The notes below the pieces were generated by a model. That model did no database searches. It saw nothing but the letters and a program-made list of their open reading frames with translations, and was not told where the DNA came from. This document shows, piece after piece, positions 25,935-34,415 of a stretch of 64,000 nt of DNA. Made by a program: the position numbers and the translations under genes. Every line of letters starts with the position of its first letter. Positions within the stretch are counted from its first letter, which is position 1. Source of the DNA: Alteromonas aestuariivivens (GTDB taxonomy: Bacteria; Pseudomonadota; Gammaproteobacteria; Enterobacterales; Alteromonadaceae); assembly GCF_003367475.1 (NCBI RefSeq), contig NZ_QRHA01000001.1:186001-250000 (forward strand), read 5' to 3'.

Positions 25935-28081
25935 TTTTCATTATTTGCGTTTTCATCTGGCCAGTTAATACTGGCCAGATTGTTTAGCGAAGTTGCAATC
26001 TCCAGATGGGGAAGTGCAAACTTTTGCTCAATATGATGTGTGGCCCGTGTTGAACCTTGCTGCTCCATTAATCCTTCAATCACTCCTACCCAACAATTCT
26101 TGCCGGAATTTTTAGCTGCGTAGAGGCAGTAATCCATGATTGAAAATGTGCGTTGCCAGTCGAGCTTGTAAGGATGGTGACGGTACAGGGGCAGGCTGCA
26201 AAAACCAATGCTGCAACTGCCTTTTATCGACAGTTCGTCGGTGAGGTAAAAGGTTTCCTCTGTCACCGCGGCCCGGAACCGTTCTGCCAGCATACACATG
26301 TCATAACGGTTGGCATTGCGGCAGATCACCAGAAATTCTTCGCCTCCCCATCGGATCAGTAAATCGGTCTGGCGGAATACGTCGCGGATAACCTTGGTGA
26401 ACTGCATGAGAAAACGGTCACCAGCCAGATGTCCGTAATCATCGTTGATGCGCTTGAAATTGTCGATGTCGAGGACAAAACACAGCAGATCCTGATCTTG
26501 CGCATGAGTATGGGCGGTTTGCACGAAACTGTGCTGACAGCGCTGAATTTCGCCGGGCAGTTGGGCTTCCAGGTAGTGCCGGTTGTATAAGCCTGTGAGT
26601 GGATCGCGCAAGCTGACCTGTTCCAGGGTTTGGTAGGCGTCCTGTAACTGGCGGTTTTTTTCTTCCAGTTCCTGGGTACGGTATTTCACTTCCCTTTTAA
26701 GCACAATGTTTTGATGACGCTGTGTAAAGCGGCTCCACAGCAGAAAAATAAACAGCAGGATGGCCACAATGCTGCCGAGAAACAGCGTAGTTCGCAGGTT
26801 TTTCTGCTCAGCTTCAGCCAGTGCAATGGCCTTGTTACGCCGCAATGCGTCAATGGATTTGGCTTGCCGTTCGACTTCAAGTTCCGATTGCAACTGGGCC
26901 ATGCTCATTGCGCTGTTTTTATCTACAATCAGGGCTTCCAGACGGGTCTTTCTGGCTAAAGCTTCAAAGGCTTGGCGGAAATTCTGCTGGGCAGTAAATA
27001 CAGAGACCTTAACGGCCAGAAACTCAGTTTGACGACTAAGCTCGTCACGTTTTTCCGCTTCGATAAGGCCTTTGTCTGCGTGGTTCAGTGCCAGCTCAAG
27101 GTTGTTAAGCCGAAGGAAAGCTTCAGCGATTGCAAGATGGATATGCGTAAGTAATGAGGCAAAATTATGCTCTTTGGCGCGGCCAAGAGCTTCTGTGAGG
27201 TAAGTGAGCCCCAACTGCGTATTACCCTGTGCAAGCTCCACCTGCCCCAACGTAGTCAGAGCCCAATCGTGATCAAGGGGGGCATCGAGGGCTGAAAAGC
27301 GGGTGATTGCTTCGTTTAACTGAATGCGGGCCTGATCGTAGTGTTGCATGTTCAGGTATAACTCTCCCAGAACACTGTGGCTTTTCGCAATGCGTTGCTC
27401 AAGGGCAAGCTTGGTATTGATGGCAAGTGCGTCCTGCAGGTAGCTGAGCGCATCCTCATGTTGCCCCATCGCCAGGTAAATTTTGCCAATTTCCGTTAAG
27501 GCGTCCCCTACCAATGCCTGATCCTGGTTTTGGGCATCAGCAGAGAGCGCCCGCTGCAACGATTCAAGTGCCGGCCCAAACTGGCCCAGTTCCTTAAGCA
27601 CAATCCCAATTCGCAGTTGCAGTTTGGCAATGCCCTGTTGATCGTTTAAGGACTGATAGAGCGTCAACGCCCGGTAGAGGTAATCGAGAGCGTCACTGTA
27701 ACGTGACTGAATGCTGATGTTGGCACCCAGGTCTGCCAGCAGTACCGCAATTTGCTGTAACAGTTCCTGTTCGGTAAAGATTTCCAGTGAATTCTGAAAG
27801 GCTCTCTGGGCGAGGTCGTATTTGTTTTGCTGGGAACTGATATGCCCCAGTTCGTGAAAAGCGGCTGCGACATCAGCCGGGGAATGTTGGCTGCGGGAAC
27901 GCTCCAGCAGCAGCAGAGTGGCTGCTTCAGCCTGCTGCAGTTCACCGGCATCCCGCAAGGTCTGAATGTTTTCCAGCTGCTGCCTGGCTCGTTCGGAGGT
28001 CACATCGAGTATTGCGCCATCCTGGCCGTAACCGGTTGCGCTCAACAGGCAAAACATCAACACCAAGGGGCGTGCAGTCAT
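25904..28081 (-). CDS. TPR-repeat membrane diguanylate cyclase (GGDEF)
   Basis: A 725-residue protein that should make cyclic di-GMP. Order of parts: signal sequence (MTARPLVLMFCLLSATGYG), a periplasmic array of about eight TPR units (about 30-370, with repeated patterns such as GDALTEIGKIYLAMGQHEDALSY), a membrane helix TLFLGSIVAILLFIFLLWS near 425-447, a short coiled coil, and a GGDEF domain. The active site is WGGEEF. RQTD five residues before it is an intact RxxD inhibitory site, so product feedback is expected. The start is ATG 28081; a longer in-frame start at 28159 lacks a signal peptide. It is on the same strand as, and 236 bases after, the RHH gene. Confidence 0.93.
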   Translation of the reverse strand: MTARPLVLMFCLLSATGYGQDGAILDVTSERARQQLENIQTLRDAGELQQAEAATLLLLERSRSQHSPADVAAAFHELGHISSQQNKYDLAQRAFQNSLEIFTEQELLQQIAVLLADLGANISIQSRYSDALDYLYRALTLYQSLNDQQGIAKLQLRIGIVLKELGQFGPALESLQRALSADAQNQDQALVGDALTEIGKIYLAMGQHEDALSYLQDALAINTKLALEQRIAKSHSVLGELYLNMQHYDQARIQLNEAITRFSALDAPLDHDWALTTLGQVELAQGNTQLGLTYLTEALGRAKEHNFASLLTHIHLAIAEAFLRLNNLELALNHADKGLIEAEKRDELSRQTEFLAVKVSVFTAQQNFRQAFEALARKTRLEALIVDKNSAMSMAQLQSELEVERQAKSIDALRRNKAIALAEAEQKNLRTTLFLGSIVAILLFIFLLWSRFTQRHQNIVLKREVKYRTQELEEKNRQLQDAYQTLEQVSLRDPLTGLYNRHYLEAQLPGEIQRCQHSFVQTAHTHAQDQDLLCFVLDIDNFKRINDDYGHLAGDRFLMQFTKVIRDVFRQTDLLIRWGGEEFLVICRNANRYDMCMLAERFRAAVTEETFYLTDELSIKGSCSIGFCSLPLYRHHPYKLDWQRTFSIMDYCLYAAKNSGKNCWVGVIEGLMEQQGSTRATHHIEQKFALPHLEIATSLNNLASINWPDENANNENQAPVLTSSS

Positions 28082-28317
28082 AGCAATTCCATAACCGGAC
28101 AATACGTCCGGAAAACAGGCACCGAAACTACCTGCACATGCCATCGGTGCGGATTCCAACAGTCATTTCTGCCTATCCCGTGGGATGGGTAGTAGCTATT
28201 GTGTATAAAATGATCAAATAATCAAAGCGGTATTTACAACTCAAGGGTATTTAGCCGCACCAAAAGGTATTGAGAGGGCAAACCTGCGCAGTTGAGGTGA
28301 GAGCAAGGCGCCCCGGT

Positions 28318-28680
28318 TCAGGGCACCGTACTGCACAGAAGATTGGTGTGCTGTTTCTGTTTGGCTTGCTGGTCAGCCCAAATGCGGATCAGCCGTGAGC
28401 GGGGAATGCCAGTTTGTTCAGCCAGTTCAGCCAGTTTGTCAATGCAGGACTCGGTTAAGGTAAACGTGGCCCGACGCATAGGTTTGGTACCTTCCTGTTG
28501 ATTGAAAAATGGAATGATCTCTCCCAGTTCAAAATCGTCAGGCCAGGCGTGTGAGGCGGCTTTTTTTGCCGCTCCCTGATAGCCGCTGGCGTAGTGGATG
28601 GCATCTTCAATGAATTCATCCACGGATACTGCATTACGATTATCGGTAGGCCTGGACTTTCTGAGGTTGTACAAACTCAT
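28318..28680 (-). CDS. Ribbon-helix-helix-like DNA-binding partner of the ParA-type ATPase
   Basis: A 120-residue protein starting MSLYNLRKSRPTDNR at ATG 28680, behind a strong GGGGGAG 5-6 bases upstream. The C-terminal half, MRRATFTLTESCIDKLAELA then EQTGIPRSRLIRIWAD, has the strand-helix-helix pattern of CopG/Arc-type proteins. The N-terminal half is basic and then acidic and could hold a ParA-interaction segment. It overlaps the 3' end of the ATPase gene by 41 bases, so the pair is almost surely co-expressed. By analogy with plasmid ParG or ParB-like partners it may stimulate the ATPase and bind DNA or cargo; this is inference and the fold call is from sequence pattern only. Confidence 0.7.
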   Translation of the reverse strand: MSLYNLRKSRPTDNRNAVSVDEFIEDAIHYASGYQGAAKKAASHAWPDDFELGEIIPFFNQQEGTKPMRRATFTLTESCIDKLAELAEQTGIPRSRLIRIWADQQAKQKQHTNLLCSTVP

Positions 28681-29335
28681 TCGACTCCCCCTTACCTCTG
28701 GCGAGTAATTCTTCAATGATACTGCGGATCTCTATGGATGCCTTGCCATTGGGCTCACTTTCGATCACTGACATTCCTGATTCTTCGGAGTCGTCGTACA
28801 TATTACGGCTGTAGGTAACCGAATTGAGTACCGGAATGTCAAACGATCGGCAAACTTCTTTGGCTTCAATAATTCGACTGGACAAAGAAGGCAATGAAGG
28901 GCACTGGGTAATAACAAAGGCCGCATTCATCTTGGGGTTGACCATTTTACAGGTAGAGAGAATGTCTTCCATGTGTGGCACGGTCTTGAGATCCCGGCGT
29001 TTTGGGCGCAGGGGTATCAGTATGTGGTCGGCTACAGCCATCGAAGAACGCAGTGCCAGATTGTCCTGACCGCCGCAGTCTATGACTACATAACCATAGT
29101 GCTCGCGCAGACTCAGCAGTTCATTACGAATTTTTCCATACAGCTGAATGCAGTTAATGTCCGGCAATGCGTCGTTGGCTTTGCGTTCCTGGATCCAGTC
29201 TGAGGTGGTGCGTTGGGGATCACAATCCACCATCAATACGCTGTCGCTTTTTTCTCTTCGCAGATAAACAGCGATATTTTGTGCAAGACAGCTTTTACCG
29301 CTGCCGCCTTTTTCTCCACCAACCAAGATAATCAT
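28640..29335 (-). CDS. ParA/MinD-family partition-type ATPase
   Basis: A 231-residue ATPase beginning MIILVGGEKGGSGKSCLAQN. The deviant Walker A has the signature lysine K9 and P-loop K14. LMVDCDPQRTTSDW (D37, D39) is Walker A', and YVVIDCGGQD (D86) is Walker B-like. There is no N-terminal DNA-binding domain, so it is the short, ParA type Ib/MipZ-like form. ATG 29335 has GAGGA 8 bases upstream. It is not the chromosomal parA next to gidAB/parB; it pairs with an RHH-like gene and is preceded by a c-di-GMP riboswitch. The cargo is unknown: partition of an element, or placement of a surface structure, are both possible. Confidence 0.9.
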   Translation of the reverse strand: MIILVGGEKGGSGKSCLAQNIAVYLRREKSDSVLMVDCDPQRTTSDWIQERKANDALPDINCIQLYGKIRNELLSLREHYGYVVIDCGGQDNLALRSSMAVADHILIPLRPKRRDLKTVPHMEDILSTCKMVNPKMNAAFVITQCPSLPSLSSRIIEAKEVCRSFDIPVLNSVTYSRNMYDDSEESGMSVIESEPNGKASIEIRSIIEELLARGKGESNEFVQPQKVQAYR

Positions 29336-29445
29336 CGGTACAGTCCTCAATTGTTAGAATAGCGGTGTTGTTGTGCCGCCAGATAACTTGTTGTTGACTG
29401 AAAAAGTGAACCTTGATGTGACCTGCCAGGCAGGTTTCCTTTAGT

Positions 29446-29547
29446 TCGGTAGCCCCGCTGTCATATCGTTGGTATCTGTTTTGGGGGCCAGAACCTATAC
29501 GACACAGACCGGTGGCTTTGCGTCACGGACTTTCGAACCGCTTTGCC
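29446..29547 (-). promoter_or_regulatory. Class I cyclic-di-GMP riboswitch (GEMM-I)
   Basis: Read on the minus strand the leader has the GEMM-I core. It begins GGCAAAGCGGTTCGAAAG (GNRA-capped P2 hairpin, from 29547) and continues GACGCAAAGCCACCGG (tetraloop receptor side, about 29524-29509). It ends with AGCGGGGCTACCGA (29459-29446). The P3 stem pairs 29504-29497 with 29466-29459 (7 Watson-Crick pairs and one G-U). These match the Vibrio Vc2 sequence as remembered. The ATPase start is 111 bases further on. A 6-bp stem with a triloop (29434-29420) and a T5 run at 29405-29401 could form the expression platform; whether ligand switches expression on or off cannot be told. Confidence 0.9.
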
Positions 29548-29771
29548 TTTTTCAACTGTTCAGGGCAAACTTGCCCCCATCGTCCGGATCCGGTTCCGAA
29601 CGGGTATCGGAGCACTAACTAATTATTCCAACTGGAGTTATTTCCCCGATAGTGCCCATCCTAGCTACAGATTGTGATTGGCTCAGCATGACAACTTATA
29701 TGTAAGGATGAAATGCTATACCTTTGTATCAGGGCGTGTCGATCAACAGGCAATTAACCAAGGAGTGAAGC

Positions 29772-30803
29772 GTGCGAATAATAACCTTTTTGATGGTTTG
29801 GCTGGCTGGGGCCTTGTGCCAGATACAGGCTCAGCCGCTGGACCCATTACTGGACAAGTTTGCAGAGTTGTATACCAGTGAATGGGGGCAGGTGAAGCCG
29901 TGCCCGGAACCTGCCGCTCATCGTTTCCGTGTATGTTCTGACAAATTGCGCAATGAGGGTAATGCGCCTTTTATTCTTCATCATGGTGTGCCAACGGCCA
30001 ACACCGCCATTCTCATCCATGGCCTGAGTGATTCGCCGTTTTTTGTCAGCGGTATAGCCCAGGTACTCTACGAAAAAGGATTTACTGTTATCGCACCGCT
30101 GCTGCCTGGGCATGGATTAAAAGTTGCTGATGCAGACATGGAAGATAAACAGCTGGCAGAGCGCTGGCAGCAGCATGTTGATCAAGTTGTCGCGCTGACG
30201 GATGGGATTGATACCAAGGTGTTTCTGGGCGGCTTTTCCACAGGAGGAGCGCTGTCCGTTGAGCAGTATCTGGATTCCCCGGCTCAGATCGACGGTCTGA
30301 TGCTGTTTTCCGGAGCGCTGGCACTGACTGATAATGCGGAAAGTATGTCAAAATTCTGGGGCATAAAATGGGTAGCCAAACTGATTGATGGTCACTATGA
30401 GACTGACGGGCCAAACCCATATAAGTATCCCAGCGTGGCAGGCTTCGCCGGTCTCGAGCTGATGGATGTGATCAACCAAATCCGGGATCAGCTTGAGGCG
30501 GGTAAGCGTATTGAAGTGCCTTTGTTTGCCGCTCACTCACAGGCTGACAGAACCACCCCAATTCATGGCATTGAGGGTTTGCTGGAATTTACCCGTGGCA
30601 GTAATACGGTGTTTATCATCGATGAAAGCTATAACCTGTGCCATGCCGACCTGGTGGTCAGTGAAGCCATGATACGGGCGATGCAGTTTGATAAATCCAG
30701 GGTGAATGGAATTGAAGAATGCGCAGTGCCAAAGGCAAACCCTTTGTATCGGCAGATGACCATGATGCTGCAGAGTTTTGTGGATGAGCATCAGGGCCGA
30801 TAA
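29772..30803 (+). CDS. Exported alpha/beta hydrolase (serine hydrolase)
   Basis: A 343-residue protein with a signal peptide (MRIITFLMVWLAGALCQIQAQ) starting at GTG 29772; AAGGAG (29759-29764) is 7 bases upstream. The hydrolase core shows the oxyanion region LIHGLSDSPFF, nucleophile elbow GGFSTGG, acid HSQADRTTP and catalytic His in NLCHADLV. It resembles periplasmic lipase/carboxylesterase-like S33 relatives; the substrate is unknown. Its promoter must lie in 29560-29770, back to back with the riboswitch leader. Ends 8 bases before a terminator. Confidence 0.85.
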   Translation: MRIITFLMVWLAGALCQIQAQPLDPLLDKFAELYTSEWGQVKPCPEPAAHRFRVCSDKLRNEGNAPFILHHGVPTANTAILIHGLSDSPFFVSGIAQVLYEKGFTVIAPLLPGHGLKVADADMEDKQLAERWQQHVDQVVALTDGIDTKVFLGGFSTGGALSVEQYLDSPAQIDGLMLFSGALALTDNAESMSKFWGIKWVAKLIDGHYETDGPNPYKYPSVAGFAGLELMDVINQIRDQLEAGKRIEVPLFAAHSQADRTTPIHGIEGLLEFTRGSNTVFIIDESYNLCHADLVVSEAMIRAMQFDKSRVNGIEECAVPKANPLYRQMTMMLQSFVDEHQGR

Positions 30804-30810
30804 AATAAAA

Positions 30811-30834
30811 AAAGCCCGCATGATGCGGGCTTTT
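30811..30834. terminator. Bidirectional intrinsic terminator
   Basis: A 10-bp stem (30811-30820 with 30824-30833) around a TGA triloop between two convergent genes. T4 follows on the plus strand. On the minus strand an uninterrupted run of seven or more T follows (A-rich 30802-30813), so it is stronger for the dipeptidase gene. Confidence 0.88.
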
Positions 30835-30844
30835 CTGTTCTCAC

Positions 30845-32059
30845 TCAGTGAGTGGCTGCGTAAGCCTCCACTTCAGACCAGACTCTCAGTACGTTGCCGC
30901 TGAGAATTTTTTCGATGTCTTTGCGGGCGTAGCCTCTATCCAGTAGTCCCTGAACAAAATTCGGGAAGGTTGAAACATCCTTAAGGCCAATTGGCAAGGA
31001 GTCGCCCACACCGTCAAAGTCCGAACCAATTCCAACGTGATCAACGCCCACCAGTTCTACCACATGGTCAACGTGGTCGAGTACTTCATCCAGAGTGGAA
31101 TACGGATACGGGTTCTGTTCCTTATAACGCTCTTCAAAGCCTTCCAGTTCAGGGCTGTCCGCTCCCACTTTCTTAATCAATGCGTTGCGGGCTTTGCTCA
31201 GACCATCGCGCCAGTCACGGGCGGCTTTGGTGACAAAGCCGGAACCGAAGTTAATCATAATCACACCCCCGTTTTTGCCCAGCGCTTTGACCATGTCGTC
31301 GTTCATATTGCGTTCAAAGCCAGGGGTAAAGGTACGAAGCGAGGAATGTGAGGCAATGACCGGGGTTTTGGTCAGTTCAATCACTTGGTAAAACGCGTCG
31401 TCGGAAACATGGGAAATGTCGATAAGAATGCCGATATTGTTCATTTCGGTAACCAGTGTTTTACCGAACGGGCTTAAACCCTTCCACTGGCGGCGCAGGT
31501 CATAGGAGGAATCGCTAATGTGGTTGGACTGGCTGTGTGCCAGGGTAATATAACGAATGCCGCGTTCATAAAACGCTTCCAGATTGGCCATGTCGCCCTG
31601 TAACGGTGAACCGTTTTCCATGCCCATAGGCAGGGAAATCAGCCCTTTTGCAAACTGGCTTTTAACGTCAGCGACGCTTTTGGCGATCGCAAATTTGTCC
31701 GGGGCCCTGGCAACAATGGCTTCAACGGAGTCAATCAACTGATGTGCCAGTTGGGTAGACTGGGGAGAGTTGTCGAGGCTGGCTGGCACATAGATAGACA
31801 TAAACGGCGCGTTCAGACCGCCCGCTACAGCGCGAGGGTAGTCAAACTCACCGTCTTCGGTGGCTTCAGAAACATCAACCCATTTTTCATGGACCCGGTA
31901 GGGGACATCAATGTGACCGTCAACGATGATGGTTTGTTGGGCAATATCGTGAGCCTGCTGGGACACGCCAGAAGAGGTTGCGGCACAGGAAAATGTCAGG
32001 CTGCTTAACGCCGCGATGACAGCGGCTGAAAGCCGGGTACCCAAAAATGTTGTTTGCAT
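30845..32059 (-). CDS. M19 family membrane-type dipeptidase
   Basis: A 404-residue exported zinc dipeptidase of the renal-dipeptidase family. The signal sequence is MQTTFLGTRLSAAVIAALSS; a Cys follows (LTFSC) but the lipobox is poor, so it may be periplasmic rather than lipid-anchored. Metal ligands are in DGHIDVPYR, PMGMENGSP, VIASHSSLRTF and the C-terminal HVGIGSDFDGVG. AAAGGAA is 9 bases before ATG 32059. An alternative ATG at 32092 overlaps the upstream S9 stop as ATGA and would couple the two genes. Likely to hydrolyse dipeptides released by its neighbour. Confidence 0.92.
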   Translation of the reverse strand: MQTTFLGTRLSAAVIAALSSLTFSCAATSSGVSQQAHDIAQQTIIVDGHIDVPYRVHEKWVDVSEATEDGEFDYPRAVAGGLNAPFMSIYVPASLDNSPQSTQLAHQLIDSVEAIVARAPDKFAIAKSVADVKSQFAKGLISLPMGMENGSPLQGDMANLEAFYERGIRYITLAHSQSNHISDSSYDLRRQWKGLSPFGKTLVTEMNNIGILIDISHVSDDAFYQVIELTKTPVIASHSSLRTFTPGFERNMNDDMVKALGKNGGVIMINFGSGFVTKAARDWRDGLSKARNALIKKVGADSPELEGFEERYKEQNPYPYSTLDEVLDHVDHVVELVGVDHVGIGSDFDGVGDSLPIGLKDVSTFPNFVQGLLDRGYARKDIEKILSGNVLRVWSEVEAYAATH

Positions 32060-32088
32060 AATAAGTGTTCCTTTGTTTGTCGTTGTTA

Positions 32089-34011
32089 TCATTGTGTTGT
32101 GGTCAGGTGGCGCTCGAGAAACGCGGCCAGCTGACGGTAGAAAATAACTTTGTTTTCCAGCTTGGAGACACTGTGGCCTTCGTCTGGAAAACGCAGATAG
32201 GTTACGTCAATACCCTTGTCCCGCAAGACCTTGACCATATTATCGGATTCGGTGACCGGATCCCGGGGGTCATTTACCCCGTGCTGGAATAACATTGGGG
32301 CCCTGATTTTATGTACGGTATTGATTGGCGAGTTTTCGGCATAAAATGTCTGCCATTTTTGTTCCCGAATGTCACCGTATTCAATTCGGTCAGATGCTTT
32401 AAGGCGCGGTGAGGCGGTCTGAAGCGCCCGCACCCAGTTGGAGACGCCGACAAAAGAGGCTCCCGCTTTGAATGCACCCGGATAAAGCCCCATGACGGCA
32501 TTGACCATATAACCCCCGTAGGATCCGCCCATTACCGCTGCATTGCTGGCATCGATACGCGGATCCTTGTTGAGAAAAGCCAGGGCGTCAACCAGGTCGC
32601 GCACGCTGTCCAGCCGTTTTTCCTGATTGTCCAGCCGCGCAAATGTTTTGCCATAACCGGTTGAACCGCGCACATTAACGTCGAGTACCGCTATTCCTTT
32701 TCCAACCAGATACTGGGTAATTGGGATCCAGCTTGCGCGGGCCTGGGCAGTTGGTCCGCCGTGTACATCAACCACAACCGGGGCCGGGGAGGTCAGGTTA
32801 CGTGGCACATATAATAAGCCGTGCAGGGTTACACCATCTTGTGCGGTAAAGCGAACGGGTTCGGGAGTAACCAGCTCGGAAGCGTCGATACCAGCCATGG
32901 TGGCAGAGGACACCTGTTTGACATCCTTACCATCGGCGCTAACCAAATACAGTTCAGCGGGCCGGGTTGGTGCGGATATCTGTACCAGGATCTCGGAACT
33001 GGATTGAGCGCAACTCAGGGAGTACATGCCGGAAGGTAATTCTACGGCTCTGGCGTTTTCGGAATCGAGCGCCCGAACCCACAGTTGATCAAAGCCCAGC
33101 CGGTTTTCTTTCCAAATCAGGGTACTTCCGTTGTTACACAAGGCGACACTTTCCAGATCGTAGTCACTGGTCGCAAGCACATTCAGGCTGGCCGTTTTGG
33201 GCTGATAGGAAAAAACCGCCGACATTTCTCTGTCCAGATTGGAAGTGAAATACAGGGTATTGCCATCGGGAGCCCAGTTAAAACTGGAGAATGCGGCAGC
33301 AATTTCCGGTTTGAACCAGGGGGTGAGTGATTTTGCTTCCAAATTCAGCAGATAGACATCCTGGGCGTCTTCCCCCCGGGTTTCAGTGACGACTACCTGG
33401 TTGCTGTCAGGCTGCCAGGCCGATGGGAAGTAGCCAAATTCCGCTTGCCAGACAAGAGTGTTGCCGCCTGTGTTCAAATCATGCAGGTAGATGTCGAAAT
33501 CGCGGCCGTTTCGCTCGGTTGAAGCATAGGTAAATTGCAAGCCGTCCGGAGAAAAGCCGCCGAACGCTCTGAAGGCGTCACTGTGAGGCAGGATAAGCTG
33601 CTCCGAAGTACCAGAAAGGTGTATCAGGTAAAAAGCTTCCCGTTCATTGCCGTCATTGTCAGCGCCGTAAAGAAGCTGGTTGCCTCCGGGATGCCAGGCA
33701 TAGAAAGAGATACCGTTTCCAAATGTAAGCTGAGCGGGTGCCTCCCCATCCAGGCTCTGCACCCAAAGCTGGCGACGCCCGGTAACGGAGCTGATAAAGG
33801 CTACGTGGGTGCCCTGGGCATTAATGCTGGCCCGGGAGACACCCCGTGCAAGCAGGAATCGTGACACATCAACGGGTTTTTGCCCGGCTAATCCCACCTC
33901 CATAGAGCTTGCCTGAGGAATATCCTCAGGGTAAGGCCAGTCTGTGGCAGCATAGCAGGCTGTGGCTATTGATAAACAGCTTAAAAGAATCAGTTTTGAT
34001 AGAACTTTCAA
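32089..34011 (-). CDS. S9 family peptidase (prolyl oligopeptidase-like)
   Basis: A 640-residue exported serine peptidase. A signal peptide (MKVLSKLILLSCLSIATACYA) is followed by a beta-propeller built from TolB-like repeats (about 40-370). The C-terminal alpha/beta hydrolase domain has nucleophile GGSYGGYM, acid in HGVNDPRDPV and His in PDEGHSVSK. The start is set at TTG 34011, with GGGGAG 8 bases upstream, because the resulting signal peptide is clean. ATG 34035 with a weaker GGA is an alternative that adds eight residues, including a Glu. Operon with the M19 dipeptidase: together they would degrade peptides to amino acids. Confidence 0.92.
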   Translation of the reverse strand: MKVLSKLILLSCLSIATACYAATDWPYPEDIPQASSMEVGLAGQKPVDVSRFLLARGVSRASINAQGTHVAFISSVTGRRQLWVQSLDGEAPAQLTFGNGISFYAWHPGGNQLLYGADNDGNEREAFYLIHLSGTSEQLILPHSDAFRAFGGFSPDGLQFTYASTERNGRDFDIYLHDLNTGGNTLVWQAEFGYFPSAWQPDSNQVVVTETRGEDAQDVYLLNLEAKSLTPWFKPEIAAAFSSFNWAPDGNTLYFTSNLDREMSAVFSYQPKTASLNVLATSDYDLESVALCNNGSTLIWKENRLGFDQLWVRALDSENARAVELPSGMYSLSCAQSSSEILVQISAPTRPAELYLVSADGKDVKQVSSATMAGIDASELVTPEPVRFTAQDGVTLHGLLYVPRNLTSPAPVVVDVHGGPTAQARASWIPITQYLVGKGIAVLDVNVRGSTGYGKTFARLDNQEKRLDSVRDLVDALAFLNKDPRIDASNAAVMGGSYGGYMVNAVMGLYPGAFKAGASFVGVSNWVRALQTASPRLKASDRIEYGDIREQKWQTFYAENSPINTVHKIRAPMLFQHGVNDPRDPVTESDNMVKVLRDKGIDVTYLRFPDEGHSVSKLENKVIFYRQLAAFLERHLTTTQ

Positions 34012-34195
34012 AAGGTTGATCTCCCCAGGAAGCATGGTTCCAGACTACGCAATCTGAAGCCAATGAACAATGTGCAATTTTATTGGCGGGCAATAATTCT
34101 CCCTAACCTTCATGAAAACTGCTGAAATACCCGCCAGACGCGCTTTTGGGACTTGTAACAAAAACTTAAAAATTGTTATGGTGTAGGTACGTGAC

Positions 34196-34351
34196 TTGTA
34201 CAAATAAATGAGGGATACTGCCCGACGCCCTAAGTACAGGTGTACTTACACGTAATATCAATATTTGTGGTAATCCTCGTTTGATTCCGTGCACGGATTG
34301 TTTCCGGGCTGTTTGCACCAGACGTCAAAACGTTAATGGCTGGTTGTACAA
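34196..34351. promoter_or_regulatory. Candidate operator cluster upstream of the SapC-family gene
   Basis: Three GTAC-centred palindromes lie in the 380-base gap between the S9 peptidase and the SapC-family gene. They are TTGTACAA at 34196-34203, TAAGTACAGGTGTACTTA at 34231-34248 (8-bp perfect arms), and TTGTACAA at 34344-34351. A possible promoter (TTGTAA near 34153 with TTATGG-like -10) precedes them, and TAACAA/TTGTTA arms flank its spacer. The rest of the gap shows no gene. Confidence 0.45.
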
Positions 34352-34415
34352 GCCCCATCTTCGATTTCACGCAGAGAATTGCGGTCACCACGTTAACCTA
34401 GTATGAGAAAAAGCT

